Shown here: positions 8,113 through 17,067 of the stretch, one piece after another
How positions within the stretch are numbered: the first letter of the stretch is position 1
Layout: each line of letters opens with the position of its first letter
From: Escherichia marmotae
GTDB taxonomy: Bacteria; Pseudomonadota; Gammaproteobacteria; Enterobacterales; Enterobacteriaceae
Assembly: GCF_002900365.1 (NCBI RefSeq)
Contig: NZ_CP025979.1
Coordinates: 1,240,001 to 1,304,000, forward strand
Direction: 5' to 3'
DNA: 64,000 nt
The notes under the pieces: model-generated
Told to the model about the DNA's origin: nothing
Seen by the model: the letters and a program-made list of their open reading frames with translations, nothing else
Databases searched by the model: none
Position numbers and translations under genes: made by a program

Positions 8113-11100
8113 ATGCCTGAACAATATCGTTATACGCTGCCCGTCAAAGCGGGTGAGCAGCGTCTGCTGGGCGAGTTAACCGGAGCTGCCTGCGCGACGC
8201 TGGTAGCCGAAATTGCCGAACGTCACGCCGGACCGGTGGTGCTTATTGCACCAGATATGCAAAATGCCCTGCGTTTGCACGATGAAATCAGCCAGTTCAC
8301 CGACCAGATGGTGATGAACCTGGCGGACTGGGAAACCCTCCCCTACGACAGTTTTTCGCCTCATCAGGACATTATCTCCTCGCGTCTTTCCACCCTTTAC
8401 CAGTTACCATCAATGCAGCGTGGCGTACTGATTGTTCCGGTGAATACGCTTATGCAGCGCGTTTGCCCGCACAGTTTTCTCCACGGCCATGCGCTGGTAA
8501 TGAAAAAAGGTCAGCGGTTATCGCGCGATGCATTGCGTACCCAACTGGACAGCGCTGGTTATCGCCATGTTGATCAGGTGATGGAGCACGGCGAATACGC
8601 CACGCGTGGTGCGTTGCTGGATCTTTTCCCAATGGGCAGCGAACTGCCTTATCGTCTTGATTTTTTTGATGATGAAATCGACAGCCTGCGGGTATTTGAC
8701 GTCGACAGCCAGCGCACGCTGGAAGAAGTGGAAGCCATCAACCTGCTGCCCGCACATGAATTTCCGACCGATAAAGCGGCGATTGAGCTGTTCCGCAGTC
8801 AGTGGCGCGATACTTTTGAGGTGAAACGCGATCCGGAACATATTTACCAGCAAGTGAGTAAAGGCACGCTGCCTGCCGGGATCGAATACTGGCAGCCGCT
8901 GTTCTTCAGCGAACCGCTGCCGCCACTGTTCAGTTATTTCCCGGCCAATACGTTGCTGGTGAATACCGGCGATCTGGAAAACAGTGCCGAACGTTTCCAG
9001 GCCGATACGCTGGCGCGTTTTGAAAGTCGCGGCGTCGATCCGATGCGACCGCTATTGCCGCCACAATCGCTCTGGCTGCGAGTGGATGAACTTTTCTCGG
9101 CGTTAAAAAACTGGCCTCGCGTGCAGCTTAAAACCGAGCATTTACCGACGAAAGCAGCGAATGCCAATTTAGGTTTTCAGAAACTGCCAGACCTGGCCAT
9201 TCAGGCGCAACAAAAAGCGCCGCTGGATGCGCTGCGTAAATTTCTCGAATCCTTCGATGGCCCGGTGGTGTTCTCGGTAGAAAGTGAAGGCCGCCGCGAA
9301 GCACTCGGGGAACTGCTCGCCCGAATCAAAATTGCCCCGCAACGCATTATGCGTCTCGATGAGGCCAGCGAGCGTGGGCGTTATCTGATGATCGGTGCTG
9401 CCGAACATGGTTTTATCGATACAGTACGTCATCTGGCGCTGATTTGTGAAAGCGATCTGCTCGGTGAACGTGTTGCCCGTCGTCGTCAGGACTCTCGTCG
9501 CGCCATCAACCCAGACACGCTGATCCGCAACCTCGCGGAGCTGCATATCGGCCAGCCGGTTGTTCACCTGGAACATGGCGTCGGGCGCTATGCCGGAATG
9601 ACCACGCTGGAGGCTGGCGGCATTACGGGCGAGTATCTGATGCTCACCTACGCCAACGACGCCAAACTGTATGTTCCGGTATCATCGCTGCACCTGATTA
9701 GCCGTTACGCCGGTGGCGCAGAAGAAAACGCTCCGCTGCATAAACTTGGCGGAGATGTGTGGTCACGGGCGCGGCAGAAAGCGGCGGAAAAAGTGCGTGA
9801 TGTGGCAGCGGAACTACTGGATATCTACGCCCAACGCGCTGCCAAAGAAGGCTTCGCGTTTAAACACGATCGCGAACAATATCAATTGTTCTGCGACAGC
9901 TTCCCGTTCGAAACCACGCCGGATCAGGCGCAGGCCATCAACGCAGTTCTTAGCGACATGTGTCGGCCACTGGCAATGGATCGTCTGGTGTGCGGTGACG
10001 TTGGCTTTGGTAAAACGGAAGTGGCGATGCGTGCCGCTTTCCTGGCGGTGGAAAACCACAAGCAGGTGGCAGTGCTGGTGCCAACCACCCTCCTCGCCCA
10101 ACAACACTACGACAACTTCCGCGACCGTTTTGCTAACTGGCCGGTGCGCATCGAAATGATCTCCCGTTTCCGCAGCGCCAAAGAACAGGCGCAAATCCTT
10201 ACGGAAGTGGCGGAAGGGAAAATCGATATTTTGATCGGCACGCACAAACTGCTGCAAAACGACGTCAAGTTTAAAGATTTGGGCTTGCTGATTGTCGATG
10301 AAGAACACCGCTTTGGTGTCCGTCATAAAGAACGCATTAAAGCGATGCGCGCGAACGTCGACATACTGACGCTCACCGCGACACCAATTCCGCGCACGCT
10401 GAACATGGCAATGAGTGGAATGCGCGATCTGTCAATTATCGCCACACCGCCCGCCCGTCGTCTGGCGGTCAAAACGTTTGTCCGCGAGTACGACAGCCTG
10501 GTCGTCCGGGAGGCCGTCCTGCGTGAAATTTTGCGTGGGGGGCAGGTTTATTATCTCTACAATGACGTGGAAAACATCCAGAAAGCCGCCGAACGGCTGG
10601 CGGAACTGGTGCCAGAAGCACGAATTGCCATCGGTCACGGGCAGATGCGTGAGCGCGAACTGGAACGGGTGATGAATGATTTCCATCACCAGCGTTTCAA
10701 CGTGCTGGTTTGTACCACAATTATCGAAACCGGGATCGACATTCCTACCGCCAACACCATTATCATTGAACGCGCGGATCATTTCGGTCTGGCGCAGTTG
10801 CACCAGTTGCGCGGTCGCGTCGGACGCTCACACCATCAGGCGTATGCGTGGCTGCTGACGCCACATCCGAAAGCGATGACTCCCGATGCGCAAAAACGTC
10901 TCGAGGCGATTGCGTCTCTGGAAGACCTTGGCGCGGGCTTTGCGCTGGCAACTCACGATCTGGAGATTCGCGGTGCGGGTGAACTGCTCGGTGAAGAACA
11001 AAGTGGTTCGATGGAAACCATCGGTTTCTCGCTGTATATGGAGTTGCTGGAAAACGCCGTTGATGCGCTGAAAGCCGGACGCGAGCCGTCGCTGGAAGAT

Positions 11101-11559
11101 CTCACCAGCCAGCAAACGGAAGTCGAACTGCGGATGCCGTCGCTACTGCCGGACGATTTCATCCCTGACGTGAATACACGTCTGTCGTTCTATAAACGCA
11201 TTGCCAGCGCCAAAACGGAAAATGAACTGGAAGAGATCAAAGTAGAGCTTATCGATCGCTTCGGCCTGCTGCCGGATCCGGCACGTACTCTGCTGGAGAT
11301 TGCCCGCCTGCGCCAGCAAGCGCAGAAGCTGGGGATCCGGAAGCTGGAGGGGAATGAGAAAGGCGGCGTGATCGAATTTGCCGAGAAGAATCACGTGAAT
11401 CCAGCCTGGTTGATTGGTTTGCTGCAAAAACAGCCGCAGCACTATCGTCTCGATGGCCCGACGCGCCTGAAGTTTATTCAGGATTTGAGCGAGCGGAAAC
11501 AACGTATCGACTGGGTGCGCCAGTTTATGCGTGAGCTGGAAGAGAACGCCATCGCGTAG
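8113..11559 (+). CDS. mfd: Mfd, transcription-repair coupling factor
   Basis: A 1148-residue DNA translocase that removes RNA polymerase stalled at lesions and recruits UvrA. An N-terminal UvrB-like module is followed by the RNA polymerase-interacting domain (about 470-550, with H-L-E-H-G-V-G-R-Y), a RecG-like helicase core with Walker A G-D-V-G-F-G-K-T (the lysine is codon 634) and a D-E-E-H box, and the C-terminal TRCF domain. The ATG at 8113 (M-P-E-Q-Y-R-Y-T-L) gives the family length; an in-frame ATG at 8050 would add 21 residues unlike the family. Near-identical to K-12 as recalled. Confidence 0.97.
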   Translation: MPEQYRYTLPVKAGEQRLLGELTGAACATLVAEIAERHAGPVVLIAPDMQNALRLHDEISQFTDQMVMNLADWETLPYDSFSPHQDIISSRLSTLYQLPSMQRGVLIVPVNTLMQRVCPHSFLHGHALVMKKGQRLSRDALRTQLDSAGYRHVDQVMEHGEYATRGALLDLFPMGSELPYRLDFFDDEIDSLRVFDVDSQRTLEEVEAINLLPAHEFPTDKAAIELFRSQWRDTFEVKRDPEHIYQQVSKGTLPAGIEYWQPLFFSEPLPPLFSYFPANTLLVNTGDLENSAERFQADTLARFESRGVDPMRPLLPPQSLWLRVDELFSALKNWPRVQLKTEHLPTKAANANLGFQKLPDLAIQAQQKAPLDALRKFLESFDGPVVFSVESEGRREALGELLARIKIAPQRIMRLDEASERGRYLMIGAAEHGFIDTVRHLALICESDLLGERVARRRQDSRRAINPDTLIRNLAELHIGQPVVHLEHGVGRYAGMTTLEAGGITGEYLMLTYANDAKLYVPVSSLHLISRYAGGAEENAPLHKLGGDVWSRARQKAAEKVRDVAAELLDIYAQRAAKEGFAFKHDREQYQLFCDSFPFETTPDQAQAINAVLSDMCRPLAMDRLVCGDVGFGKTEVAMRAAFLAVENHKQVAVLVPTTLLAQQHYDNFRDRFANWPVRIEMISRFRSAKEQAQILTEVAEGKIDILIGTHKLLQNDVKFKDLGLLIVDEEHRFGVRHKERIKAMRANVDILTLTATPIPRTLNMAMSGMRDLSIIATPPARRLAVKTFVREYDSLVVREAVLREILRGGQVYYLYNDVENIQKAAERLAELVPEARIAIGHGQMRERELERVMNDFHHQRFNVLVCTTIIETGIDIPTANTIIIERADHFGLAQLHQLRGRVGRSHHQAYAWLLTPHPKAMTPDAQKRLEAIASLEDLGAGFALATHDLEIRGAGELLGEEQSGSMETIGFSLYMELLENAVDALKAGREPSLEDLTSQQTEVELRMPSLLPDDFIPDVNTRLSFYKRIASAKTENELEEIKVELIDRFGLLPDPARTLLEIARLRQQAQKLGIRKLEGNEKGGVIEFAEKNHVNPAWLIGLLQKQPQHYRLDGPTRLKFIQDLSERKQRIDWVRQFMRELEENAIA

Positions 11560-11650
11560 TAGTAAATCGGGGGGCGGTTATGCCCCCTTTAGACACAAAG
11601 CATAAACAAAATTTGCTACACTTATCAGGCCTACCGTGTATTGAATTTGC

Positions 11651-11684
11651 AGGCGGATAAGGCGTTCACGCCGCATCAGGCATG
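11651..11684. repeat. REP element after mfd
   Basis: A REP unit (GGCGGATAAGGCG ... CGCCGCATCAGGC), with a partial second copy just before it at 11620-11637 (CTTATCAGGCCTACCG). It lies in the mfd-ldtC spacer, downstream of a short G/C hairpin at 11570-11588. Confidence 0.8.
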
Positions 11685-11808
11685 AACCAGCATCTCTCCT
11701 AATATTTACAAATTCTTTGCACTTCCCTGCACTACCCGACACTGCCACCATTCATAATTCATACTTATCTTTTTATTACAATAACCTTATATTTTTTATG
11801 GATTTTTG

Positions 11809-12771
11809 GTGATGATCAAAACACGTTTTTCTCGCTGGCTGACGTATTTTACGTTCGCCGCAGCCGTAGCACTGGCGCTACCGGCAAAAGCCAATACCTG
11901 GCCGCTGCCACCTGCGGGTAGTCGTCTGGTTGGTGAAAACAAATTTCATGTGGTGGAGAATGACGGTGGTTCGCTGGAAGCCATCGCCAAAAAATATAAC
12001 GTCGGTTTCCTGGCGCTGTTACAGGCCAACCCTGGCGTTGATCCGTATGTACCACGAGCCGGAAGCGTGTTAACGATTCCGTTGCAAACGCTGCTGCCGG
12101 ATGCGCCACGTGAAGGCATTGTGATCAATATTGCAGAGTTACGTCTCTATTATTATCCACCGGGTAAAAATTCGGTGACCGTATATCCGATCGGCATTGG
12201 CCAGTTAGGCGGAGACACATTGACACCAACAATGGTAACTACCGTTTCGGACAAGCGAGCTAACCCAACATGGACACCTACCGCAAACATCCGCGCCCGT
12301 TATAAAGCCCAGGGCATCGAACTTCCGGCTGTTGTTCCGGCAGGACCGGATAATCCGATGGGTCATCATGCGATCCGTCTGGCGGCCTATGGCGGCGTTT
12401 ATTTACTTCACGGTACAAACGCCGATTTCGGCATTGGTATGCGGGTAAGTTCCGGCTGTATTCGTCTGCGCGATGACGATATCAAAACACTTTTCAGCCA
12501 GGTCACCCCTGGCACCAAAGTGAACATTATCAACACACCGATTAAAGTCTCTGCCGAGCCAAATGGCGCACGCCTGGTAGAAGTGCATCAGCCTCTGTCA
12601 GAGAAGATTGATGACGATCCGCAATTGTTGCCGATTACGCTCAATAGTGCGATGCAGGCATTTAAAAATGCAGCGCGAACTGACGCCGAAGTAATGCAGC
12701 ATGTGATGGATGTACGTTCAGGAATGCCGGTGGATGTACGTCGTCATCAAGTGAACCAACAAGCGTTGTAA
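11809..12771 (+). CDS. ldtC: LdtC (YcfS), L,D-transpeptidase
   Basis: A 320-residue periplasmic enzyme that attaches Braun lipoprotein to peptidoglycan meso-DAP. It has a signal peptide (residues 1-30, cleaved after A-K-A), a LysM-like segment (about 45-90, with L-L-Q-A-N-P-G-V-D-P) and a YkuD catalytic domain. Its active site is H201 (H-G-T-N) with C217 in S-S-G-C-I-R-L. The GTG at 11809 is chosen as start (gives M-M-I-K-T-R); TTG at 11806 and ATG at 11812 are in frame alternatives, and the GGA at 11800-11802 fits either GTG or ATG. The final residues are followed by the bhsA terminator. Confidence 0.95.
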   Translation: MMIKTRFSRWLTYFTFAAAVALALPAKANTWPLPPAGSRLVGENKFHVVENDGGSLEAIAKKYNVGFLALLQANPGVDPYVPRAGSVLTIPLQTLLPDAPREGIVINIAELRLYYYPPGKNSVTVYPIGIGQLGGDTLTPTMVTTVSDKRANPTWTPTANIRARYKAQGIELPAVVPAGPDNPMGHHAIRLAAYGGVYLLHGTNADFGIGMRVSSGCIRLRDDDIKTLFSQVTPGTKVNIINTPIKVSAEPNGARLVEVHQPLSEKIDDDPQLLPITLNSAMQAFKNAARTDAEVMQHVMDVRSGMPVDVRRHQVNQQAL

Positions 12772-12780
12772 ATACCGGAT

Positions 12781-12819
12781 AAAAAAATCCCCGCGGCACG
12801 GCATGTCGCGGGGAAAAAA
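12781..12819 (-). terminator. Terminator of bhsA
   Basis: The stem CCCCGCG (12789-12795) pairs with CGCGGGG (12807-12813). Seven A residues at 12781-12787 form the T-run on the minus strand, so it serves bhsA. A further A-run follows on the other side, which does not favour termination of ldtC. Confidence 0.8.
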
Positions 12820-12852
12820 GCAGCAGTAGCGGGCATTAATGAGGGTTAATGC

Positions 12853-13110
12853 TTATTTATAAATTACTGCCGTTCCATGAAGGGTATTCGGGCCGGTTAC
12901 TGAAGTAATACGGAAAGATTTTGCGCCCATCTCATCCGCTTTTTGTGCCAGTTGTTCTTCCAGCGATCCCAGATTTGTCCCCGCGTTAGCACTGATAGTA
13001 CCCACTTTTTGTTGACCTTCTGGTGTTGCCTGAACTTCGACAGCCGCAAAGCTGGCAAATGACATGGAGCTTAAAATCGCCGCAGTGATGAGGGTTTTTA
13101 CGTTTTTCAT
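12853..13110 (-). CDS. bhsA: BhsA (YcfR), stress-induced outer-membrane/periplasmic small protein
   Basis: An 85-residue YhcN/DUF1471 protein with a 22-residue signal peptide ending A-S-F-A. The mature part ends in the typical S-F-R-I-T-S-V-T-G...G-T-A-V-I-Y-K strand pair. In E. coli BhsA is induced by copper, peroxide and acid, lowers outer-membrane permeability to copper and affects biofilm formation. It is transcribed divergently from comR, whose product represses it. Confidence 0.95.
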   Translation of the reverse strand: MKNVKTLITAAILSSMSFASFAAVEVQATPEGQQKVGTISANAGTNLGSLEEQLAQKADEMGAKSFRITSVTGPNTLHGTAVIYK

Positions 13111-13350
13111 AATAGTGACCTTATGCAGATGAATGGCGTCGCAAGCAATTACTTAACGATCGATAACTAAATGATAGATGTGATCTGGATCACATACAAG
13201 ATATTTTTTATAACACTCATTAATTAAATTAAAATTCTTTAAATTTCAGTTAAATAGGGAGCAATTATTTTTCTGCTCTCTGGACTGGTGAACGGTGGTG
13301 ATTATTTTTATAATAATCATTCATTCACAGCTACAAGGTATAACGGCATC

Positions 13351-13983
13351 ATGGCAACTGACTCAGCACATTGTGTAAAAAAAAGCCGTGGCCGCCCCAA
13401 AATGTTCGACAGGGAAGCCGCGCTTGATAAGGCTATGAAACTGTTCTGGCTGCACGGTTATGAAGCAACTTCCCTTGCCGATCTCGTCGAAGCGACCGGA
13501 GCCAAAGCGCCGACGCTGTATGCGGAATTCACCAACAAAGAGGGATTATTCCGCGCCGTACTTGACCGCTATATCGACCGTTTTGCCGCAAAGCACGAAG
13601 CGCAATTGTTTTGTGAAGAGAAAAGCGTGGAGTCTGCACTGGCAGACTATTTCGCCGCCATCGCGAGCTGTTTTACCAGTAAAGACACCCCTGCAGGTTG
13701 CTTTATGATTAACAACTGCGCCACGCTCTCCCCGGACTCCGGAGATATCGCCCATACCGTAAAGTCACGCCACGCGATGCAGGAACGCACCTTGCAACAG
13801 TTTTTATGTCAACGCCAGGCTCGCGGGGAAATTCCTGCCCACTGTGACGTAACGCATCTTGCGGAATTTCTTAATTGTATAATTCAGGGGATGTCGATCA
13901 GTGCCCGGGAAGGCGCATCGCTGGAAAAACTAATGCAGATTTCGCGGACAACATTGCGCTTATGGCCAGCGCTGGTGAAATAA
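13351..13983 (+). CDS. comR: ComR (YcfQ), TetR-family copper-responsive repressor of bhsA
   Basis: A 210-residue TetR-family regulator. The basic N-terminus (K-K-S-R-G-R-P-K) leads into the helix-turn-helix (about residues 38-62, S-L-A-D-L-V-E-A-T-G-A ... L-Y-A-E-F), followed by a ligand domain containing C-F-M-I-N-N-C. In E. coli it represses bhsA and copper relieves the repression. The start at 13351 gives the family length; an in-frame ATG at 13288 would add 21 residues unlike the family. The 240-base AT-rich spacer to bhsA must hold its operator, but I could not assign an exact site. Confidence 0.93.
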   Translation: MATDSAHCVKKSRGRPKMFDREAALDKAMKLFWLHGYEATSLADLVEATGAKAPTLYAEFTNKEGLFRAVLDRYIDRFAAKHEAQLFCEEKSVESALADYFAAIASCFTSKDTPAGCFMINNCATLSPDSGDIAHTVKSRHAMQERTLQQFLCQRQARGEIPAHCDVTHLAEFLNCIIQGMSISAREGASLEKLMQISRTTLRLWPALVK

Positions 13984-13988
13984 GACGC

Positions 13989-14023
13989 AAAAAAAGCCCC
14001 TCAGCCTGAGCGAATGAGGGGCT
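13989..14023 (-). terminator. Terminator of ycfJ
   Basis: A perfect 9-bp stem (AGCCCCTCA 13995-14003 with 14015-14023). The seven-A run at 13989-13995 is the T-run on the minus strand. It lies between the convergent comR and ycfJ. Confidence 0.85.
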
Positions 14024-14044
14024 AAATTGCAGAGTACAGCTTTT

Positions 14045-14584
14045 TTATACTTTGTTATTCAGAACCAGTTGTCCGTTGTTATCCAATGGGATTTGTGTGC
14101 CCGGATCGCTACCCATGCGGATTTTGCCCTGCTGATCGCCAATCTTATAGGTCACGTCATATCCCAGCATTTTTTCTGACTTGTCATATACCGTTTTACA
14201 ACGCTGTTGGGTGGTCGTGTAAGTATCGCTTTCCTGGAGAGAGCCCTGAATCTGATTACCGGCATACCCACCACCAAGCGCCCCCACAACGGTGGCAACA
14301 TCTTTACCGCGCCCACCGCCAAACTGATGCCCTATAACCCCGCCCGCCACAGCGCCCAGAACCGAACCGGCGATGCGATTTTCATCCTGCACCGGTCGGC
14401 GGTGAGTCACCGTGACGTTGCGGCACTCCTGGCGCGGTGTTTTAACTGTTTCCTTGATTGGGATTGCAGAAACAACCTGAGCGTATTGCGGGCCACGTTC
14501 AAACACGTTCAGACTGGCTACTGCCGCTACGCCGAGCGCAGCCGCGACACCAATCCCGATACCCGCCAACATTGATTTATTCAC
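14045..14584 (-). CDS. ycfJ: YcfJ, glycine-zipper envelope protein
   Basis: A 179-residue protein with an N-terminal signal or anchor segment (L-A-G-I-G-I-G-V-A-A-A-L-G-V-A-A-V-A). A central glycine-zipper stretch (about 75-115, G-S-V-L-G-A-V-A-G-G-V-I-G and G-A-L-G-G-G-Y-A-G-N-Q-I-Q-G) places it with the glycine-zipper 2TM proteins. Function is not established. The start is GTG ending at 14584, fixed by a strong AAGGAGGT seven bases upstream; a longer ATG start would lack a ribosome binding site. Confidence 0.9.
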   Translation of the reverse strand: MNKSMLAGIGIGVAAALGVAAVASLNVFERGPQYAQVVSAIPIKETVKTPRQECRNVTVTHRRPVQDENRIAGSVLGAVAGGVIGHQFGGGRGKDVATVVGALGGGYAGNQIQGSLQESDTYTTTQQRCKTVYDKSEKMLGYDVTYKIGDQQGKIRMGSDPGTQIPLDNNGQLVLNNKV

Positions 14585-14711
14585 GGGAACACCTCCTTCT
14601 TTGCAGTTATGCCAATCATGCAAGCGAAGAGGAAAAGCCGCTATCAGACAGAAGATGAAAAACGCGGGAATAGCAGGAAATACTGAATGATTCAGATGAG
14701 TCTGAAGGGAT

Positions 14712-14799
14712 GCCTGATGCGACACTTAACGCGTCTTATCAGGCTCACAAATCGTCCTCTTCCTGTAAGGGCGGATGAGGCGTTCACACCACATCCGCC
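14712..14799. repeat. BIME between ycfJ and ndh
   Basis: Two REP units: 14712-14746 (GCCTGATGCG ... TCTTATCAGGC) and 14770-14799 (GGCGGATGAGG ... CCACATCCGCC). They lie just downstream of the ndh stop codon. Confidence 0.85.
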
Positions 14800-14811
14800 A
14801 GTACAAGCCAA

Positions 14812-16116
14812 TTAATGCAGTTTCAGACGCGGACGGATCACGCGGTTAATGCTACCTACCAGCATCATCAGCCCCGTTTTAAAGTAGCCATGCAGCGCAA
14901 TCTGATGCATGCGGTACAGAGAAACGTACACAAAACGCGCAATACGTCCTTCAATCATCATCGAACCTCGGGTCAGGTTACCCATCAGGCTACCAACGGT
15001 AGAGAAGTTCGACAGTGATACCAGCGAACCGTGATCCTTATACTGATAATTTTTTAGTGGTTTACCGTTCATCTGCGCCAGAATATTGTTCATTGCGCAG
15101 GTAGCCATCTGATGTGCGGCCTGGGCGCGCGGCGGTACAAAGCCCCCTTCCGGACGCGGACACGACGCACAGTCGCCAATGGCATAAATGTCTGGATCGC
15201 GCGTGGTTTGCAGCGTCGGTTCCACCACCAGTTGGTTGATACGGTTGGTTTCCAGCCCACCAATATCTTTCAGGAAATCCGGCGCTTTAATTCCGGCAGC
15301 CCACACCATCAGATCGGCCTGAATATATTCGCCATCTTTAGTGTGCAAACCGCCTTCATCGGCACTGGTCACCATCGTTTGCGTCAGTACGCGAACGCCC
15401 AGTTTCGTTAACTCACTGTGAGCCGCAGCAGAGATACGTGGCGGCAATGCTGGCAAAATTCGCTCGCCCGCTTCCACCAGCGTTACATTCAGGGCTTCGT
15501 TGGTCAGCCCTTTGTAACCGTAACTATGTAGTTGTTTCACCGCATTGTGCAGTTCGGCAGAGAGTTCCACGCCAGTAGCGCCGCCGCCGACAATCGCAAT
15601 GTTCACTTTGCCATTGGCGCCCAAATTAGCAGAGTACTTCAGGAACAGATTCAGCATCTCCTGGTGGAAACGACGCGCCTGGTGCGGGTTATCGAGGAAA
15701 ATGCAGTTCTCTTTTACACCCGGCGTATTGAAATCGTTGGAGGTGCTGCCCAATGCCATTACCAGCGTGTCATAGGCAATTTTGCGTTCAGGCACCAGCA
15801 GTTCGCCTTTTTCGTCGCGCAGTTCAGCAATGGTGATTGTTTTCGCTTCACGATCGATATCAACCACAGAACCCAACTGGAACTGGAAACCATGATTACG
15901 TGCATGGGCCAGATAGCTCAGCGCATCAACGCCTTCATCGAGCGATCCAGTCGCCACTTCGTGCAGCAGCGGTTTCCACAGATGGCTGTGGTTACGATCT
16001 ACCAGCGTAATTTTGGCTTTTTTCTTGCGCCCCAACTTATGTCCAAGCTGTGTCGCCATTTCCAGCCCACCAGCACCGCCGCCGACAATCACAATCTTTT
16101 TCAATGGCGTAGTCAA
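14812..16116 (-). CDS. ndh: Ndh, type II NADH:quinone oxidoreductase
   Basis: A 434-residue FAD flavoprotein at the inner face of the cytoplasmic membrane that passes electrons from NADH to ubiquinone without pumping protons. The FAD-binding G-G-G-A-G-G (residues 12-17), the second Rossmann G-G-G-A-T-G near 178, and the I-Y-A-I-G-D-C-A FAD motif are visible. The C-terminus has an amphipathic membrane-binding region. The start is TTG ending at 16116 (reads T-T-P-L-K-K), preceded by AAGGGGGT; this gives the family length. An FNR site lies upstream, consistent with anaerobic repression. Confidence 0.96.
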   Translation of the reverse strand: MTTPLKKIVIVGGGAGGLEMATQLGHKLGRKKKAKITLVDRNHSHLWKPLLHEVATGSLDEGVDALSYLAHARNHGFQFQLGSVVDIDREAKTITIAELRDEKGELLVPERKIAYDTLVMALGSTSNDFNTPGVKENCIFLDNPHQARRFHQEMLNLFLKYSANLGANGKVNIAIVGGGATGVELSAELHNAVKQLHSYGYKGLTNEALNVTLVEAGERILPALPPRISAAAHSELTKLGVRVLTQTMVTSADEGGLHTKDGEYIQADLMVWAAGIKAPDFLKDIGGLETNRINQLVVEPTLQTTRDPDIYAIGDCASCPRPEGGFVPPRAQAAHQMATCAMNNILAQMNGKPLKNYQYKDHGSLVSLSNFSTVGSLMGNLTRGSMMIEGRIARFVYVSLYRMHQIALHGYFKTGLMMLVGSINRVIRPRLKLH

Positions 16117-16252
16117 CGTGACCCCCTTAAATTTATTAACCAATTGTTAATTAATGGTTATGATCATAGCCCTTAATTAACAGCAGGTTACAGTGATGAA
16201 AATGTTCTTCGCTATTGAGAATAACATGAATGGTGCATTGGTCATACCAAAA

Positions 16253-16266
16253 TTGATGTGAATCAA
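16253..16266. promoter_or_regulatory. FNR binding site upstream of ndh
   Basis: TTGATGTGAATCAA is a perfect match to the FNR consensus TTGAT-N4-ATCAA, 137 bases upstream of the ndh start. FNR represses ndh anaerobically in E. coli from two upstream sites; this one corresponds to the distal one by position (inference). Confidence 0.8.
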
Positions 16267-16372
16267 GTTTTGTTGCTGAAAAGATAATCGGATTTACCGG
16301 ATGAGATCAAAAAACACAGTGCTTTGTTTATTGTTCAAGCAGCTTCGGGAGAGTGAAACAGGGTGAGGTGTT

Positions 16373-16497
16373 AGGCCTGATAAGATGCACATCAGACATT
16401 GGTGCACGGCTGTCGGATGCGGCGTGGACGCCTTATCCGACCTACAGAATCCGGGGCGCATCAGATAGCGGCAAGGTTACCTGATGCGACCGATGAT
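16373..16497. repeat. BIME between ndh and ycfP
   Basis: A REP unit at 16412-16444 (GTCGGATGCGGC ... CTTATCCGACCTA) is flanked by partial units at 16376-16398 and 16455-16485. The 386-base spacer 16117-16502 otherwise holds the ndh promoter region and FNR site. Confidence 0.8.
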
Positions 16498-16502
16498 AGC
16501 TT

Positions 16503-17045
16503 TTAACCGAGGGTTTTGAACGCTTTAATACGCTGCAAATGCGGGGAGATGTTTTTGAACTTGTGCGTCTGCTCTTCGTCCCAGACAATCTCGTAATAAT
16601 GATGCAACTCTTCAGATGTCCGCTGGCTATTAAGCGCTTCATCGTGACGCGACAAGATCACCAGGCAACGATCGCGATTCTTCTCGCGGAAGTTGGTCAC
16701 ACACTTAGTAGCAATATCAGCGTACTCTTCCGGGCGATCAATCTTCCCTTCCATGTTTTCATAAGGGAACAGATTAGGGTTGAAGATCACCTGGCGGATA
16801 TCACAGAGAAAACCAATCCGCTCCGCCCAGTAACCACCCAGCCCAACACCGCAAATTAACGGGCGCTCGTCAACATTCAGTTGCAACATTTTGTCCACTT
16901 CTTTGAGCAGATGCTGCATATCGTGTTTCGGGTGCAGAGTGCTGTAGCTTATCAGCCGTACATCGGGATCAATAAACTGCAATTGTAAGACTTTTTCGTG
17001 GTTACCCGGACTGTTAGAGTCAAAACCGTGTAAATAGATAATCAT
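16503..17045 (-). CDS. ycfP: YcfP, UPF0227 alpha/beta-hydrolase-fold protein
   Basis: A 180-residue protein of the UPF0227 family. The N-terminus M-I-I-Y-L-H-G-F-D-S-N-S-P-G is a typical alpha/beta hydrolase oxyanion strand. The nucleophile elbow reads C-G-V-G-L-G-G-Y-W, so the usual serine is absent; it may not be a standard esterase. The start is ATG ending at 17045, with GAGGAAG 4-5 bases upstream; this follows nagZ by 22 bases. Function unknown. Confidence 0.9.
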   Translation of the reverse strand: MIIYLHGFDSNSPGNHEKVLQLQFIDPDVRLISYSTLHPKHDMQHLLKEVDKMLQLNVDERPLICGVGLGGYWAERIGFLCDIRQVIFNPNLFPYENMEGKIDRPEEYADIATKCVTNFREKNRDRCLVILSRHDEALNSQRTSEELHHYYEIVWDEEQTHKFKNISPHLQRIKAFKTLG

Positions 17046-17067
17046 CGCTTCCTCACATAAGCCAGGG

